Source: Castor canadensis (taxonomy: Eukaryota; Chordata; Mammalia; Rodentia; Castoridae). From it: DNA of 64,000 bases. Both the position numbers and the translations under genes were made by a program. Numbering within the stretch: position 1 is the stretch's first letter; every line of letters begins with the position of its first letter. The stretch lies in NCBI RefSeq assembly GCF_047511655.1, contig NC_133392.1, positions 94,481,042-94,545,041 of the forward strand, in the 5' to 3' direction. The notes beneath the pieces are model-generated. The model was not told the origin of the DNA and ran no database searches. It saw only the letters and a program-made list of their open reading frames with translations. Shown piece after piece: positions 13,102-25,010 of this stretch.

Positions 13102-13453
13102 TTTTTATTTATTTATTTTTTTGATGATACTGGGGTTTGAATTGAATGCAGGGCTCATACTTGCTTGGTAGGTGCTCTACTTCTTAAACCACATCTCCAG
13201 CCCTTTTTGTTCCGGTTATTCTGAGATAGAGTTTTGCTTTTTTCCCAGACCAGTCTGGACCACAATCCCATTTAATGCCTTCTGCCATTGCTAGAATGAC
13301 AGGCACCAAGCCCACCTTTTCTCCATTGAGATGGGGGTTTCACAAACTCCCTCTACCCTACCGCCCCATGCTGGCCTGGAGACTAGATCCTCTGGATGTC
13401 AGCTTCCTCTCATGGAGCTGAGATGATAGGTGTGTACCACCAGTGTCTGGCCC
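13102..13453 (-). mobile_element. composite B1+B1+ID SINE, minus strand
   Basis: Read on the minus strand the element starts at 13452 with a B1-like unit ('cacctatcatctcagctcc', then 'caggccagcatggggcggt'). A second diverged B1-like unit follows ('gcttggtgcctgtcattct', then 'gtccagactggtctgggaa'). Last is an ID-like unit ('gggctggagatgtggttta', then 'gagccctgcattcaa') and an A-rich tail at 13102-13130. All three parts run in the same direction. The element at 49171-49538 has the same order, so this is a family and not a chance pile-up. Confidence 0.8.
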
Positions 13454-13590
13454 CATAACTGTTTTTTATCCATTCAATTTTCTAAAATGCTTTCAAACTT
13501 ACAATTTGTGGAACATTTTTTAAAAAGACTCCTATTTAAGCTATAGCAGTATATTCCTAAAGCCCAGATATGATTTTTGAAATCATTCTT

Positions 13591-13681
13591 CCCAGGTGTG
13601 GTGCCACATGCCTGCAATCTTGGGAAGCTGAAGCAGAAGTGGGCTACAAGGTAGCAAGACCGTGTCTTAAAAAAATAATTC
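13591..13681 (+). mobile_element. B1-like SINE fragment, plus strand
   Basis: The order 'cccaggtgtggtgccacat', 'gcctgcaatcttggg', 'gcaagaccgtgtctt', A-rich tail is B1-like. The middle of the unit is shortened. Old and diverged. Confidence 0.65.
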
Positions 13682-14094
13682 CAAAAATGGAAATATTACT
13701 TTAGGATATTTGCTTCTATAATTTTTTTTCAGAAATAAAATGTTTTCTTGGAAGCAATCATTATGAAAGAGAAGGTTTTGCTCTTTTTTAAACTTTAATA
13801 TAAAACTTATTACTCTCTTAATGGATCTTAAATTTAAATTAATCTTCTGAGGAAAATAGAATTGATATATGAAGGTAAGTGTATTTGAACAGTGATGTTT
13901 CCAAATTTCCTTCATAGTATTTATTGTTTTCTTACCCCTGTTAGATTTAATAGTAAATGAAAAAATGGTTTTCTTTGCTTTTATTTAGGTGATTTAAAAT
14001 TATGCAAATTTTGTAATAATGTGTTTTATTTAAAAAGTTGTTTTGGATTTTTAATACTTCCTATCCCCACCCCACTCATCTGAAAAATGTTTTT
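13682..14094. other. AT-rich single-copy DNA
   Basis: An 82-codon minus-strand ORF (13667-13915) runs into the SINE tail and is rich in Phe, Lys and Ile. It reflects composition, not a gene. Confidence 0.4.
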
Positions 14095-14645
14095 TTTTTG
14101 TGAACTTTTTTTTTCTCATATTAAACTTTTTTATATCATCATATTGTTGTTGTACTGGGGGTACATTGTGACATTTGCAAAAGTTCTTACAAAAGATCAT
14201 AGTTGAATTCAGCCTCTCTGTCATCCTCCCTTATCCTCCCTATCCCTATTCCTGGAATAGTTTCCATAGGTCTCATTTTTCCATTTTCATACATGAGGAC
14301 ATAAAATCTCCACCTCATTTACCTTCCTATACCCTTTTATTATATCCACCCCTCTCCCACTGATACCAACCCCCCAGACAGGACCTGTTTTTACCCTCCT
14401 AGTCTCTGTTTTTGAAAAAAAGACATAATTGTATAAAATAGCTATGCAGGGTGTTTTACAGTGATATTTCCATTTATATATGTATTATCACCCTAATTAG
14501 TTCATCCCCTCTATTTTTCTCCTTTCTACCTGAGTCTTCTTATGGTTATTTTAACAGGATTAACAATTCTGTATTCATTCTTGTGAACTTTTTAGGAATG
14601 CCCTTCCTCTTCATGAAAACTGCTAAGAATGAAGCAAAACACTGA
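14095..14645 (-). mobile_element. old L1-type 3' sequence, minus strand
   Basis: A pyrimidine-rich block with 'gttgtactgggggtacattg', 'aggtctcatttttccattt', 'cccagacaggacctgtttt' and 'ttcatcccctctatttttc'. I recognise this as a dispersed rodent repeat that looks like L1 3' material read in antisense. No ORF2 coding is visible. The ORFs at 14175 and 14451 are by-products of its low stop density. Family assignment is from memory. Confidence 0.5.
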
Positions 14646-16059
14646 ACGATAAGTAAGTTCGAATACACAGAAGACAATTCATAGTTAGTGTACTATTCTG
14701 TAAAAGGTACATTGCAGCTCATTGAGAATGGATATTATCCAAAAATGCATATGTAGGCTTCTGCAATTCTTTTTGTTGTTGTTTTTCTCAATTTTTATTA
14801 GGATATATTTGTACAACAGGGATTCATTGTGATAAGGCTTCTGAAATTCTTTGGTAGTGGCAGTGAATGAATTAAATATCAGGTTTAAGTATACATTGGT
14901 TTTTTGTAGATGCTTTGTAATAGAGTTTAAAGGATGCTAAATTTCATGTGTCAACTGCAACAGTAAGTATATTTTGGCAATTTAAACTATATCTATGGCC
15001 CATGAGTTAGAAGATTATTGGAAAGAGGTAAAAGCACAGACAGTTGATGTGACATTTTATGGTCAAACAGTTAGGTCACTATGTTGTATAATACTGGAAA
15101 TAGTTTAAGTTTCTGAATCACTTTTAATGATTAAAGATGGTTAAATTGACTTTCCATGTCTCACTAGGTAACACTAACAAACACCTGCTACAGTGTCAAA
15201 TTTAGCAGTTTTTGGAAATATCAGGTTGCCATTTTGAATTTTGATTTGCATTTATTGCTTACAACCTTATCTTCAAGAGCAGCGACATTGTGTATAAATG
15301 CATTGATACGTCAACATACATATGCATATTTCAGAGTGTAGAGATGTATGAATTTACAGCAAAGAAAAACTACGAGATAAAATTAGTCTAAATAATATTT
15401 GAGATACCTATGTAAGTAAATTTTGACTTCAAAATTTTAAAATAAATATAAATATAAATATTCTTTTTTTTACTTTCTTTCTGAGTGATTTTGATCCAAT
15501 AGATAATAGATAATTTAAAAAAAACTATGCTTTTGAAGAGAAATTTTGCATACATGTAGTTTTTCTATATAAACCTCACCTTAATATCGTTTCTAAAAAA
15601 TTAGTTATGGTTCTTAATTACTGAATTCATTGGGTTGGAATTAATAATTATAATATCATAATTACAATATTTATACTAAGAATAAATTCCAAAAGTAATT
15701 TTCAAGCAATATTTTAAAATCATTTCTTTTCATTCTTTTTTCTTTGTTTCTAACATTCCAGTAATTACATAAATCTATAGTTTGAACTTGTTGCCAGTTA
15801 TGAAATTCAAAAGCATTTATTCTAAATTCCTTTCATAGGAATTCAAAGTTCAGTAGAGTGACTCAACAAGTTAACAAGTTAACAACAATATTTTGCCTCA
15901 ATCATAATGCTTCTTTCCAGCTTCTGCTTGTTACTCATAGTCCTAAGCTTCTAATTCAAGATTTTGAATTTCCTTGTTCATCAATATCTCTACTCAAACT
16001 GAAAACATATTTCTTTTTCTAACTTTTGTATCTACCAAAGAGAAAGAATGTTCCATCTA
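14646..16059. other. AT-rich single-copy DNA with a short L1-tail-like piece
   Basis: Around 14775-14833 the run 'ttttattaggatatatttg' then 'cagggattcattgtgata' resembles another old L1 3' fragment on the minus strand. The rest is AT-rich with no gene. A tandem AAATAT patch lies at 15439-15463. Confidence 0.4.
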
Positions 16060-17560
16060 CCTTTCATGCTGGTTGCACACTGTAGACATATGCTGTGCCC
16101 CTAATAGTCCCAAACCATGACTTGGGTTTTATTGCAGACAGCTTGCAAACCTACTGACAGGATACAGTATAAACATGCCAGGCTTTACGGAATTAGTTGA
16201 TGCACTTGCAAGGTTAATGTAGCATCTGTGATGCAAATCTGTGACCATCCTAATAGCTCTGTTGGTAGACTGATGCCATTTCTCAGATCTGCTCTTCAGT
16301 TCCATTAAGTAGGTTCCTAGTCACCATTAACTTCAAGTATCATTTACACAGTAAATCTATGAATCTATGGAAAGGAACACCAGAAGTGCAACCCTTTTAC
16401 ACGCCACAGGATACCGTAGGATCACAGGGACACCAACTACATTTAGAATATCCTGGACCGACAGCACATTCTAAAACCTCACTTTCCATTTCTGGATACA
16501 GATTCAGTTTCTGTTCAGGAGTAAGCTGGTCACTGGACCAGTCCACTTGCTGTAAACAGCTTCATTTTTCTCACTTGGAGGTTCTTACTTATAGGTTCAC
16601 ATGTCTTGCTGCGGATATTTGCAAAATGTCATATTCTAACAGACTTCGTATAGACTCTGGAGTCAAAAGCACATTTCACACAAGGCGAGCTTGTCTTTTT
16701 AATCCCAGAGTACCAGGACTGAGAGCCCAGCAGGATTCATCCAGTCTACAAAAGCGCTTCCACCCTGCACACAGTGTGTGCTTAGCCAGAACACCCACAC
16801 ATCATGTCTTCTCACCAAATGACATTTTCTGGCTGCTCACTTCATATTTGTCACTTGTATACAAAGTGCAATGTGTAAAGAAGGCATGATCACTAATCTC
16901 ATTACTGTAATGGCTCTGAAAACATATAACAAAAAAGGTAACTGGTAAGCCACTCCACATACACATGCCGAGCTCAGCATGCACCTCATTGAAACGCGCA
17001 ATTCACCAGCTGCTAAGAAAGGCAGCAGTCAGCAGTTCCAATTTGACTCCTCACTCCCTGCTGCAAATGAAGAATAACTCCTCAGACCTAAATGAAAGGA
17101 ACGCTGGCAGGCCTATCCACCTTAACAAGCTATCAAGTAAAGGGTGCAGAAATCCTGCAACAACCTTTCAAATCCAGTTGAATATTTCCTGTTTTGGAGA
17201 CAGGAGCAAGGGAGCTCTGTCTGTCCATTTGAAGTTTTCTTATTGTCATTTATTCTCCTTTTCATTTAGAATATGACTACCTAGACTTCAATTTGAGATC
17301 TATTGCGACCCAGATTACATCATTACCCTTATGTGCTATGTTACACACTAATCATAACCATTACCACTTACAAGTCCATGGCTTCATTCAATTAGCTGCC
17401 TGACATGGATTTTTTAGTTAATTCATGGTGAGGGTCGGTAGTGGTCAGTGTGGCAGGTGCATTCTGCTACCTTTTGAATGCCAATTATCAGTCTTGGATA
17501 ATTAGAGTAATTCCTACAGATAAGTTAACCAGAGAGATCAAAGGCCAAGATAGATGGCTA
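16060..17560. promoter_or_regulatory. dense single-copy block, candidate conserved region
   Basis: This is the longest stretch of repeat-free, nearly balanced-composition DNA in the window. It carries the longest ORF outside L1 and the retrocopy (plus strand, 16359-16889, 176 codons, no recognisable domain). At 17380-17520 it has a cluster of TAAT/ATTA cores: TTCAATTAGCTG, TTAGTTAATTCATG, CCAATTATCAG and ATTAGAGTAAT. The look is that of a conserved regulatory or exon-bearing region, but no family can be named. Confidence 0.3.
16816..16915 (-). other. possible minus-strand exon
   Basis: Read on the minus strand there is a pyrimidine-rich run ending 'ttgttatatgttttcag', a good acceptor. A 100-nt segment follows, open in one frame, then 'G|GTGAGAAG', a strong donor. 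The open frame reads SHYSNEISDHAFFTHCTLY and on. Unspliced, the frame meets TGA 12 nt after the donor. No protein family is recognised, and splice-like pairs arise by chance at this scale, so I give it low weight. A second open minus-strand stretch lies at about 16394-16554. Confidence 0.18.
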
Positions 17561-19000
17561 TGGATCTGCCCATCATTATTAAAAATCATGTAGGATAGTC
17601 TACATGCTTAAGTAAATATATATTCCTTGACTGAAAATTAAAATCTGGATTTTTATACTTTTCCCCTTTATTCTTATCACAAACAAAAATGTGTATACTA
17701 TGAAAAAACAGGTGTTTGTCTGAACAGGTGTACTTTGAATATATAATTGATCTTGATAGTCATAAATTTTTGAAAATGTTGCTAATAATAATTTCAAATA
17801 TTTTCCATATAAAGTTTGTGAGCTAAATTACATTCCTAGTTTAAGGCTCTTTGCATTCCAAGTTGTCTTTCTTGAAAAACTGGAATCTTTCTTTCTAATA
17901 ATTAGAATTATATATCATGTGGAACTTCTTTGTGCCATGATGATGAAGAAACTCAGAGCTAATTTTGGACTTCATTCAGAGAATCTATCTTAGTTGCATC
18001 CTTAGCATATTGTTTTCTTCTCTGATTCATGGACTCCAATTACTTTAGAAATGTGTTAGGTAAGCAATCTCAAAAAAATTAAAACAAAAAATGTATTTTT
18101 GGGACAGCTTACCTCTTGTCTCTTTGCTAATTATATCAACAATATACTTCATAACCTATTTCTACTGAAAATGTAAGGCTCTGAATTCATAAACTATTTA
18201 AAGAATGTGCCTTGTGCCAGACACTGTGTTGGCAAGGCAATAGCCACAAATAGCGCCTTAGAGTGACTTTAGCCCACACAACATGAAGTTAAGAGTGCAG
18301 GAGTAATACAGACAATGTATAGTCAATTCAATCATAGTGTGATGAAAGCCATGGTGTGGAGAATGGTAGAATGATAACTGTATCCAGTTGACAGTTACAT
18401 AGCAGCTCATTATACCATTCTCTCTATTTTGATGTATCTGGAGGGAATTAAATCTGTTTATTTTAAAGTTTAGTGACTGACTTTGTGGAGAAGTGTCTGC
18501 CAGTTGAAAGCATGTGTGAAGGCATGAGTGCAGTGGTTGCTACTGTCCCCTAGCAGAGAAAAGAGTATTCCCAGCCACAAGAAGTAAGGATGCATGGGAA
18601 GAGTATAGTTCCAAATGAAGTCATGAGAAAAGAGCCTAAAGCAAAAGCAAAATCATTAACCATTTCAAAATTATGTTGAGTTTTGCATTTATTCTGAAAA
18701 TACATTGCCTTATGTAAAACCAAGTTAGTAAAAGACTATATATTATGGGAGACAATGCATTTTTAGAATAACTACACTTTCAAGAAGTTAGGTCAATACT
18801 TTGGGAAAATATTTTTGTAAAACTAGAAACAAAACCCAAACCTTAGAGACAGGGACTATTAAGGAAGAAGAAGAACACCAGGGGAGGAGGAGGGGAATAA
18901 GAAAGGATAATGGGAGGTAAATATAATCAAAGTATGTTATATATGCTTATGAAAATGTTACAATGAAACTCTTTATTTTATACAATTAGTGTATACTAAC
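17561..19000. other. AT-rich single-copy DNA, possible MIR trace
   Basis: Near 18205-18235 the run 'gtgccttgtgccagacactg' resembles the conserved core of MIR or L2 elements, but too little surrounds it to be sure. A short purine patch is at 18861-18906. No gene is seen. Confidence 0.35.
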
Positions 19001-19210
19001 AGTCGATGTGGTGGCTCATCTTGTAATCCCAGCTCCTCTGGAAGTGGACACAGGAGAATTTCAAGTTCAAGACTAGCTTTGGCAAAGTTAGTAAGACCCT
19101 GTCTCAGAAATATAACACAAACAAAAGGTCTAGGGGGAGTGACTCAAGAGTAGAGTGCTTGCTTAGCATGTGTGAGGCCCTGAGTTCAATCCCTATTACT
19201 ACAAAAAATA
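19001..19210 (+). mobile_element. B1+ID dimeric SINE, plus strand
   Basis: The first unit is B1-like ('gatgtggtggctcatcttg', 'taatcccagctcctctgga', 'agaccctgtctcag'). From about 19127 the second is ID-like ('gggggagtgactcaagagt', 'gaggccctgagttcaatcc') and ends in an A-rich tail. It lacks the middle B1-like unit seen in the trimers. Confidence 0.8.
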
Positions 19211-20100
19211 TTAATAAAAACATATGAAAAAATAGAAAAACATAAAAAATTAAAAAATAAAAACCTTAGCGACTTGGGAAAATATGATACAAGAAGTTGA
19301 GGATACTTTATAAGAAGATTGGAGAAAAAGTTTAAGCTGGTTTTCTTAAATGTGTCCTTTTAAAAACATTTTATCCCTAAATTTAGTAGAGAATATCATA
19401 GCACATCATAAGATCATATCTTGGAAAGGTTTATTAAGTGTGAAGGTGGCATCAATGATATTTGGTACAATTTGTCAGATATGTGAAAGGTCATATACAC
19501 CATGTGGAAGTGCCTGTTCTGGAACATTCTACTGTGGGAGATAACTACATTTAGACATGACTGACTATCAAATATGTCTTAATAGCTTGAGTTTACACTA
19601 GACATAAGCTAATCATCAAAAAGAGATAAAAGGCATCTAACTTATTAAGATCACCAACACTGAATATGTAGAGTCCTTCAACTTTTCAGAATTTTATTTC
19701 ATGCCAATCATTACTGTATTTTATAATTTCTTCCATTTCCTCTGATTTGTATTTAATAATCTATAAACTGAAATCTGTGAAAGTGTTTAATCCAGTCAAT
19801 GCAATAAAAATCCTTCTGAGCATTTAAAAGTAGAATTTTAGTTAGTGCTTTTTAAAGCACTTATTTTACAATGGGTCTTTCATAGCTTCTTTTTCAGAAG
19901 TGATAAAATATATTCATATACCCAGAGACACACATTTGAATGCAACTCTATTTTTTTCCTCTAAGATATTTGCTATTTATCAGTACAAAATATTCCAGAA
20001 AATGACCTTAACAATTTCTAAAAGGTAATGACATATTTTGCAAAGTATTGATTTTTAAATTTATTGAGGAGTTTAGAGGGAAAAAAACCCCGTAAATCTA
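19211..20100. other. AT-rich single-copy DNA, no gene seen
   Basis: An A-rich continuation of the SINE tail extends to about 19262. Beyond it there is no recognisable repeat or gene. Confidence 0.4.
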
Positions 20101-20107
20101 ATGCCTG

Positions 20108-20302
20108 GATTAAATTAAAGACTCAACATGAAAATTTAGCAATCATTCCTGACTTTCTGTCATCTGCAATAAGAACTCTTATTCAGTAATGGGATCTGAA
20201 TAACATCTTATTCAGAATAGGATAGATACATGTACAGAAATTTAGGTTCGTAAGTACCTGATGATTACAGAAATGTGACTCTATAAGGATCACCTTGATT
20301 TA
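20108..20302 (+). repeat. diverged direct repeat, copy 1
   Basis: This segment resembles 21075-21242 in the same direction about 965 bp away. Shared landmarks in order are AACATGAAA, CTTTCTGTC followed by TGCAAT, AGYAATGGG, ATACA-GTA-AGA-ATT-AGGTT, and ACAGA-TGTG-CT-TAAGGAT. Identity looks like roughly two thirds with several gaps, by eye. I do not recognise the family. It may be a local duplication or two copies of an old dispersed repeat. Confidence 0.5.
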
Positions 20303-21074
20303 CTTTTTTTCCCCCTCAAAAGTAATGGTCTTTATGTTGATTGGATAGCTCCTTCACTTGAAAATATAAACCATCCATCAAATGTTAAGGACAATATGCC
20401 ACTACTGAAATATGGTGGGTACAGTACAGTAGGTGATTTTTAAATAAGTTGTTAGAGTACTTCTGTCATTTAAGTTTTCTTGGAAGAAGAAGCATATAGT
20501 TTAAAATCATAAGATGCAAATTATTATTATATTTGGCTTTGAAATGCAGTCTGCAGCCACAGAAAAATTGCTAAGTAAGAGTTATTTCATTAAAATTTTA
20601 AAAATTCATGAGATGTTAAATATTGGAATTTTAAAAACAGTGTTGCCTAAATCCAAGGTAATATTTTCTAAGATTCACAAAGAAATAACATAAAATGTTG
20701 TCTTTGAGAAGTAATACAAGAAAAGGGAAACCTGAAGCAAAACCAGTGGCTACTGTTTATAATAGGAAAAATTTTAAGCTCATTCAGTAATAAGCATTTG
20801 ATTTTTCTTATGGTAATTTGTGGGTTTGTAATTCCAAATTAGATGGAATCTAGGTCCAACTGTAAAACATCAGATGGCCAAAGTTTACATGTAAGATTTT
20901 GTAATGTAGAAATTTTATAATTTATTATAAGATATACAGAAAGAAGACACTTGCAGAAAATACAGTTTTGTAATACGGTACCAGCAGAATTCTGTTTTAC
21001 TATATTAATTTTACCTACTTAAAAACTAACCTCTGTTTGATTTTTATCAATAGTATATAGTATCTAGAGTAAGT
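20303..21074. other. AT-rich DNA between the two repeat copies
   Basis: No gene and no named repeat. I found no open reading frame that would make the flanking copies look like terminal repeats of one element. Confidence 0.4.
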
Positions 21075-21242
21075 CAAAGGCTTAACATGAAACCTAGATA
21101 ATTACTTCTGCCTTTCTGTCTTTTGCAATTAAAAAAAAAAGAGTGTCATATTTAGCAATGGGGCATATACAAGTATAGACATTCAGGTTACAACTCTGAT
21201 GCTTGCACAGATGTGGCTTTAAGGATTATATTGACTAAAATA
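21075..21242 (+). repeat. diverged direct repeat, copy 2
   Basis: Partner of 20108-20302. It carries an A run (21128-21138) where copy 1 has an unrelated stretch. Similarity fades on both sides, so the repeat unit is about 165-195 bp. Confidence 0.5.
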
Positions 21243-23727
21243 TATATTGATTTTTGTTGTGGAATGAAAGGAGAGGTTAGGCATATGCAAAATTAACTTT
21301 TGGCATTTTTTAAAGAAAAAATTATAAATAGTAAAGTAAAAAGAATAATATTTTATAATTAAGAAAGGGAAATTGCATGTGTATTAATAGAATATATTAC
21401 TCAGTCATGATTTTACCTTTCCTGTATGGTGATTGGCTGAGGAATTTTTCTTTGATGTTTTTCATGGGAAAGCTTGATTTGTTTCAAGCTTAGCTGCAAA
21501 GGGTCTGAACTTCTTCAGACATTCTTTGTAATTGCTTTATTAATTATTTTAGAAGTTTTTAAAGGTGAAGCTTATTAAGAAATGTTATTTGCTTGATTCA
21601 TTTCTAAAATTTTGCCTTTTCTTTTTAAAACTATATTAGGATTATATTCGAAGTAAAATGACATTGTGTCTACAGACTTTTCTGTGTATCTATGTTCCAA
21701 GTGATATCCACATACAGTATTCAGTACATAATACGTATTTACTACAAATAAGGCTTTGTGCTAGATACTAGGATGCAAGCATAAATGTTAATACTTGATA
21801 AAAAATTTTATACCACCTGTGATAATTTCCAAATACGGTACTGTTTATTTCTATTTTTATTTCATTTAGTTTATTTGATATGGCAGAAGTAGATACTTTG
21901 TTTAACAAAATTAAAAATCAAAAGCTTTGCTTATGATGTAACTCAATCTTTGGAATTCACCAGTAAAGTTCACTAAATTAAGAAGTTAAGTGGAAATCAA
22001 AAGGAGCTGTAACATTTTATGATGGCAAGGTATTATCTGAACAAACTCAAGCTAATTCTGCAAACTAACAGTGACAAAAGAGGTTCCAAAAGTAATTGAA
22101 CAAGGATTAAATTTGCTGAGTTACCGATGAAATCCTTCTCTTTTCCCACTACTTGATTAGCTTTTAGAAAACTTTAAAATCTTCAAATAATTGGAGATAA
22201 CAAATAATGCTAGTAAAGATGCTGAACTGGCCAATTATTTATCATAATAAAACAAATTATTCATAAAATGTATTTTTATATTATATATAACATTTAATTA
22301 TGACATCCACATATATATGTATCCCATGTAAATGAAAAGTAGCAAAGCAACTCAATTTAAATAATATATACTATTTTATACCATATGCACTTATTATATA
22401 TTCAAAAGATATAAATCAAACAGTATAGTGATAATGTATTTATATAAAATGTCTATATGTTTATTTTTATTATAAATTACTAATATGTAGTATGTATTAT
22501 GAAATATTAAGGGTGGGTCTGTGTATACCTGTAAAAGCTGCTGCATTCTTTCCATTAATATAACTTAAATGCTTTAGAAAATTGCTTTACTTTGATGAGT
22601 ATGCTGCATAACTAACACACCCTACTGCTCCAGAGGCTTCACTATGTTTCATAAGGTTATTCAAATGTTATTTCTCGATATCTGTGAGTATAATACAAAC
22701 TGTATTCAATATATGGATACTAATCCATTTAGACGTTAATGTTTTTAAGCTATATGAAACATAGTATTTTCCACCATAACTCATCTTTGTTTTGCCTCTA
22801 AATAACCATTTTTAACTTTGTAATATACAGTGTGCTTTCAATTAAATCCTATAAATATATGCAAATCCAGCACAGGTATCATAAAATGAATGCCCCGAGT
22901 TATGGAGAAATGTGTCAATTTATCACAGCTTAACAGTTGTACTTGTTATCATTTTTGATTCTCAAATAATTTGAGCAGAAAACCAGAATGCTGAATGGAA
23001 AATGTAATTTTATTTTTTTAATCACAAATGATTTAAAAATTAATTTTTTCATGGAAGCTGCCAAATTTGATTAGTACAAAAGATTAAAAAAAGGTAAAAT
23101 ACAGTAAACATGCTAATTTTTTACTAAATGAAACAAAACCTACTAAGAGGACAAAGCCACAAATTTCCTTTTCTCTTCTCTCAGCTGTGCTCTATGAAGT
23201 AAAGGGTGCAACACAGTAATTCTTTTTATTTCTAAAAAGAATTATTTTAATTAATTTTATATCATACAAAATTATTTAATTAACATTAAATTAAATGATT
23301 AAACATTTATTTACATTTGAAAAATAGAAGCAGAAAATTACATTATAATTAAAAGACATATATTAGGCAACTCTATATTCCTAGCATATTAGTAGGTGTT
23401 TTTCATTGCAAAATTCAACTATTGGTCTTTTATTGTTAAAAGCAGAGAAGCCTGACCAATACTGACGGGTAACAAATATTTTAACAACTTAGAAACAACT
23501 GAAAAAATAGAAGAACTAATACCAATGAAACAAAGTTCTTATTTGAAGTACAAACTGGTAGGATTAGAAGTAATTCACTCTGAGAACTGATTGTATTACC
23601 TGCAGTTGAGTTGGTTGGTATTATTGTATGCTTTGTGTACCATCAGGGTTCAAAAGTTCACCACTCTCTTTTAACCCAGGTTATATCTGCTAGTTTGGAT
23701 CATCTGCCAATTTCCCTCTCCCTGACC

Positions 23728-23728
<1 letters not shown>
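21243..23728. other. very AT-rich single-copy DNA
   Basis: Alternating TA patches lie at 22275-22500. No gene or named repeat. Around 21715-21790 the run 'ggctttgtgctagatacta' is L2-like but short. A slightly less AT-rich patch at 22600-22700 matches nothing known to me. Confidence 0.4.

Positions 23729-23729
<1 letters not shown>

Positions 23730-23762
<33 letters not shown>
23730..23762 (+). repeat. (CA)n microsatellite
   Basis: An uninterrupted CA run of about 16 units. The 72-codon ORF crossing it (23611-23829) owes its His-Thr run to the repeat and is not a gene. Confidence 0.95.
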
Positions 23763-23764
<2 letters not shown>

Positions 23765-24805
23765 CTTGTAGTTTCAGTGTAAGATGTTCTTTCCATATTT
23801 CCCTAAGTCTACACTTGAATCTTACATAGTTTAACTGTATGCCTGTTGTCTTAGGTTTGTTTATGTGTTGTAACAGTAACTAGCTTAGACACTTTTTGTC
23901 AATGGTTTAATTAATAAGCACTAAAATCTTTGTCACGCTAATTTTATGAGAGTTATATCTTTGCATTTAAATGTTTCTGTTAATCCAACTAACCTACATC
24001 TACCTATAGAAAATGTTCAGAGAGAAAAGAGCTGTACGAAATACCCCAAATTTGAGGTTTCCAAAATATTTGCTTTCCAAATACATGATATAAAATGTCT
24101 CCACCAATGTAAAACACTGCTTTAAAAGACAGTTTTGAAGCGAGTAAAAATTGTTTATGTGTAATTTCTTTGGGAAACTACCTGGTTTATTGGAGTGACA
24201 TTAATATTTTTTTCTACTCTCAGGAATTTGACAACACTATCACGTGTCTTATGTTCTTCCTATTTCTCAGAACTCACTTGGTTCATTTATCTTTTCTTTA
24301 TTCCATTGCATCACTAGACAACAAAGCCTCTCATGCCTGAAAATTCTTTTCTTTGGACCTGCCAAATCAAGGCATTCTGCTAGCTCACTCTTTAGGCCTG
24401 CTTCTCTGAAGTTTGCAACATACTGTAGACAATCAGCACAACAGACATTCCAGATATGGACTGATAAATTATAAATAAATAAACAGATGGCAAAAGCCAT
24501 GGATGCTTTCATTCCAAAGTTAAGAAGGAGAAAAAAATGAGCAGGAAATATGAATGGGGAATCGAGCAGAAATTAGTCAAACTTTTAACAGTTGAACCTT
24601 TTCTTATACTACACTATTGTACGTATCACACATAAGCACTAACAAATATATTTTATTACACAGAGCAACTGTATTAAATGAGACACACATAATTTAATAG
24701 ATTATGTTTCAACTGTGAAGCAAAAGAAATAGGAATTTACAAAAATGATTTTAATTTAGATGTTAGTAATTTGCACTCTACCACCAATGCTATCAGATAA
24801 CATAG
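23763..24805. other. single-copy DNA with a low-stop patch
   Basis: Overlapping ORFs on both strands at 24244-24512 (76 and 81 codons) mark a patch poor in stop triplets. Neither product has a recognisable domain. Confidence 0.35.
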
Positions 24806-25010
24806 TTAACATTTACCCTGGGTTTACTATGTCCTGCAAAAATTAATAAACTCTTTACATATATTCACTTACTTAATTCATACCACAAATGTCTCTGAGA
24901 AAGTCAGTACTGTTACTGAAGATAAGGTGGGGGGGGTGGATACTCTTCTAATAGGCTAGAGAACTTCTAGTTTACTCAGGGTAGAAGTAGAGGAGCCCAG
25001 CTGAGGGTGC
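24806..25010 (+). mobile_element. MIR SINE, plus strand
   Basis: The order is typical of MIR: 'gggtttactatgtcctgca', 'taaactctttacatatatt', 'cttaattcataccacaaat', then 'gagaaagtcagtactgtta', a degraded GAT-GAGG-like part and 'gagcccagctgagg'. It is strongly diverged, as expected for this old family. Confidence 0.6.

Noticed and set aside
16359..16889. 176-codon ORF as a gene
   Set aside because: No domain, no Kozak-like or splice context, Ser/Cys/His-rich composition and a competing open minus strand. Kept only as part of a candidate conserved block.
23611..23829. 72-codon ORF with a His-Thr run
   Set aside because: The run is translated CA microsatellite.
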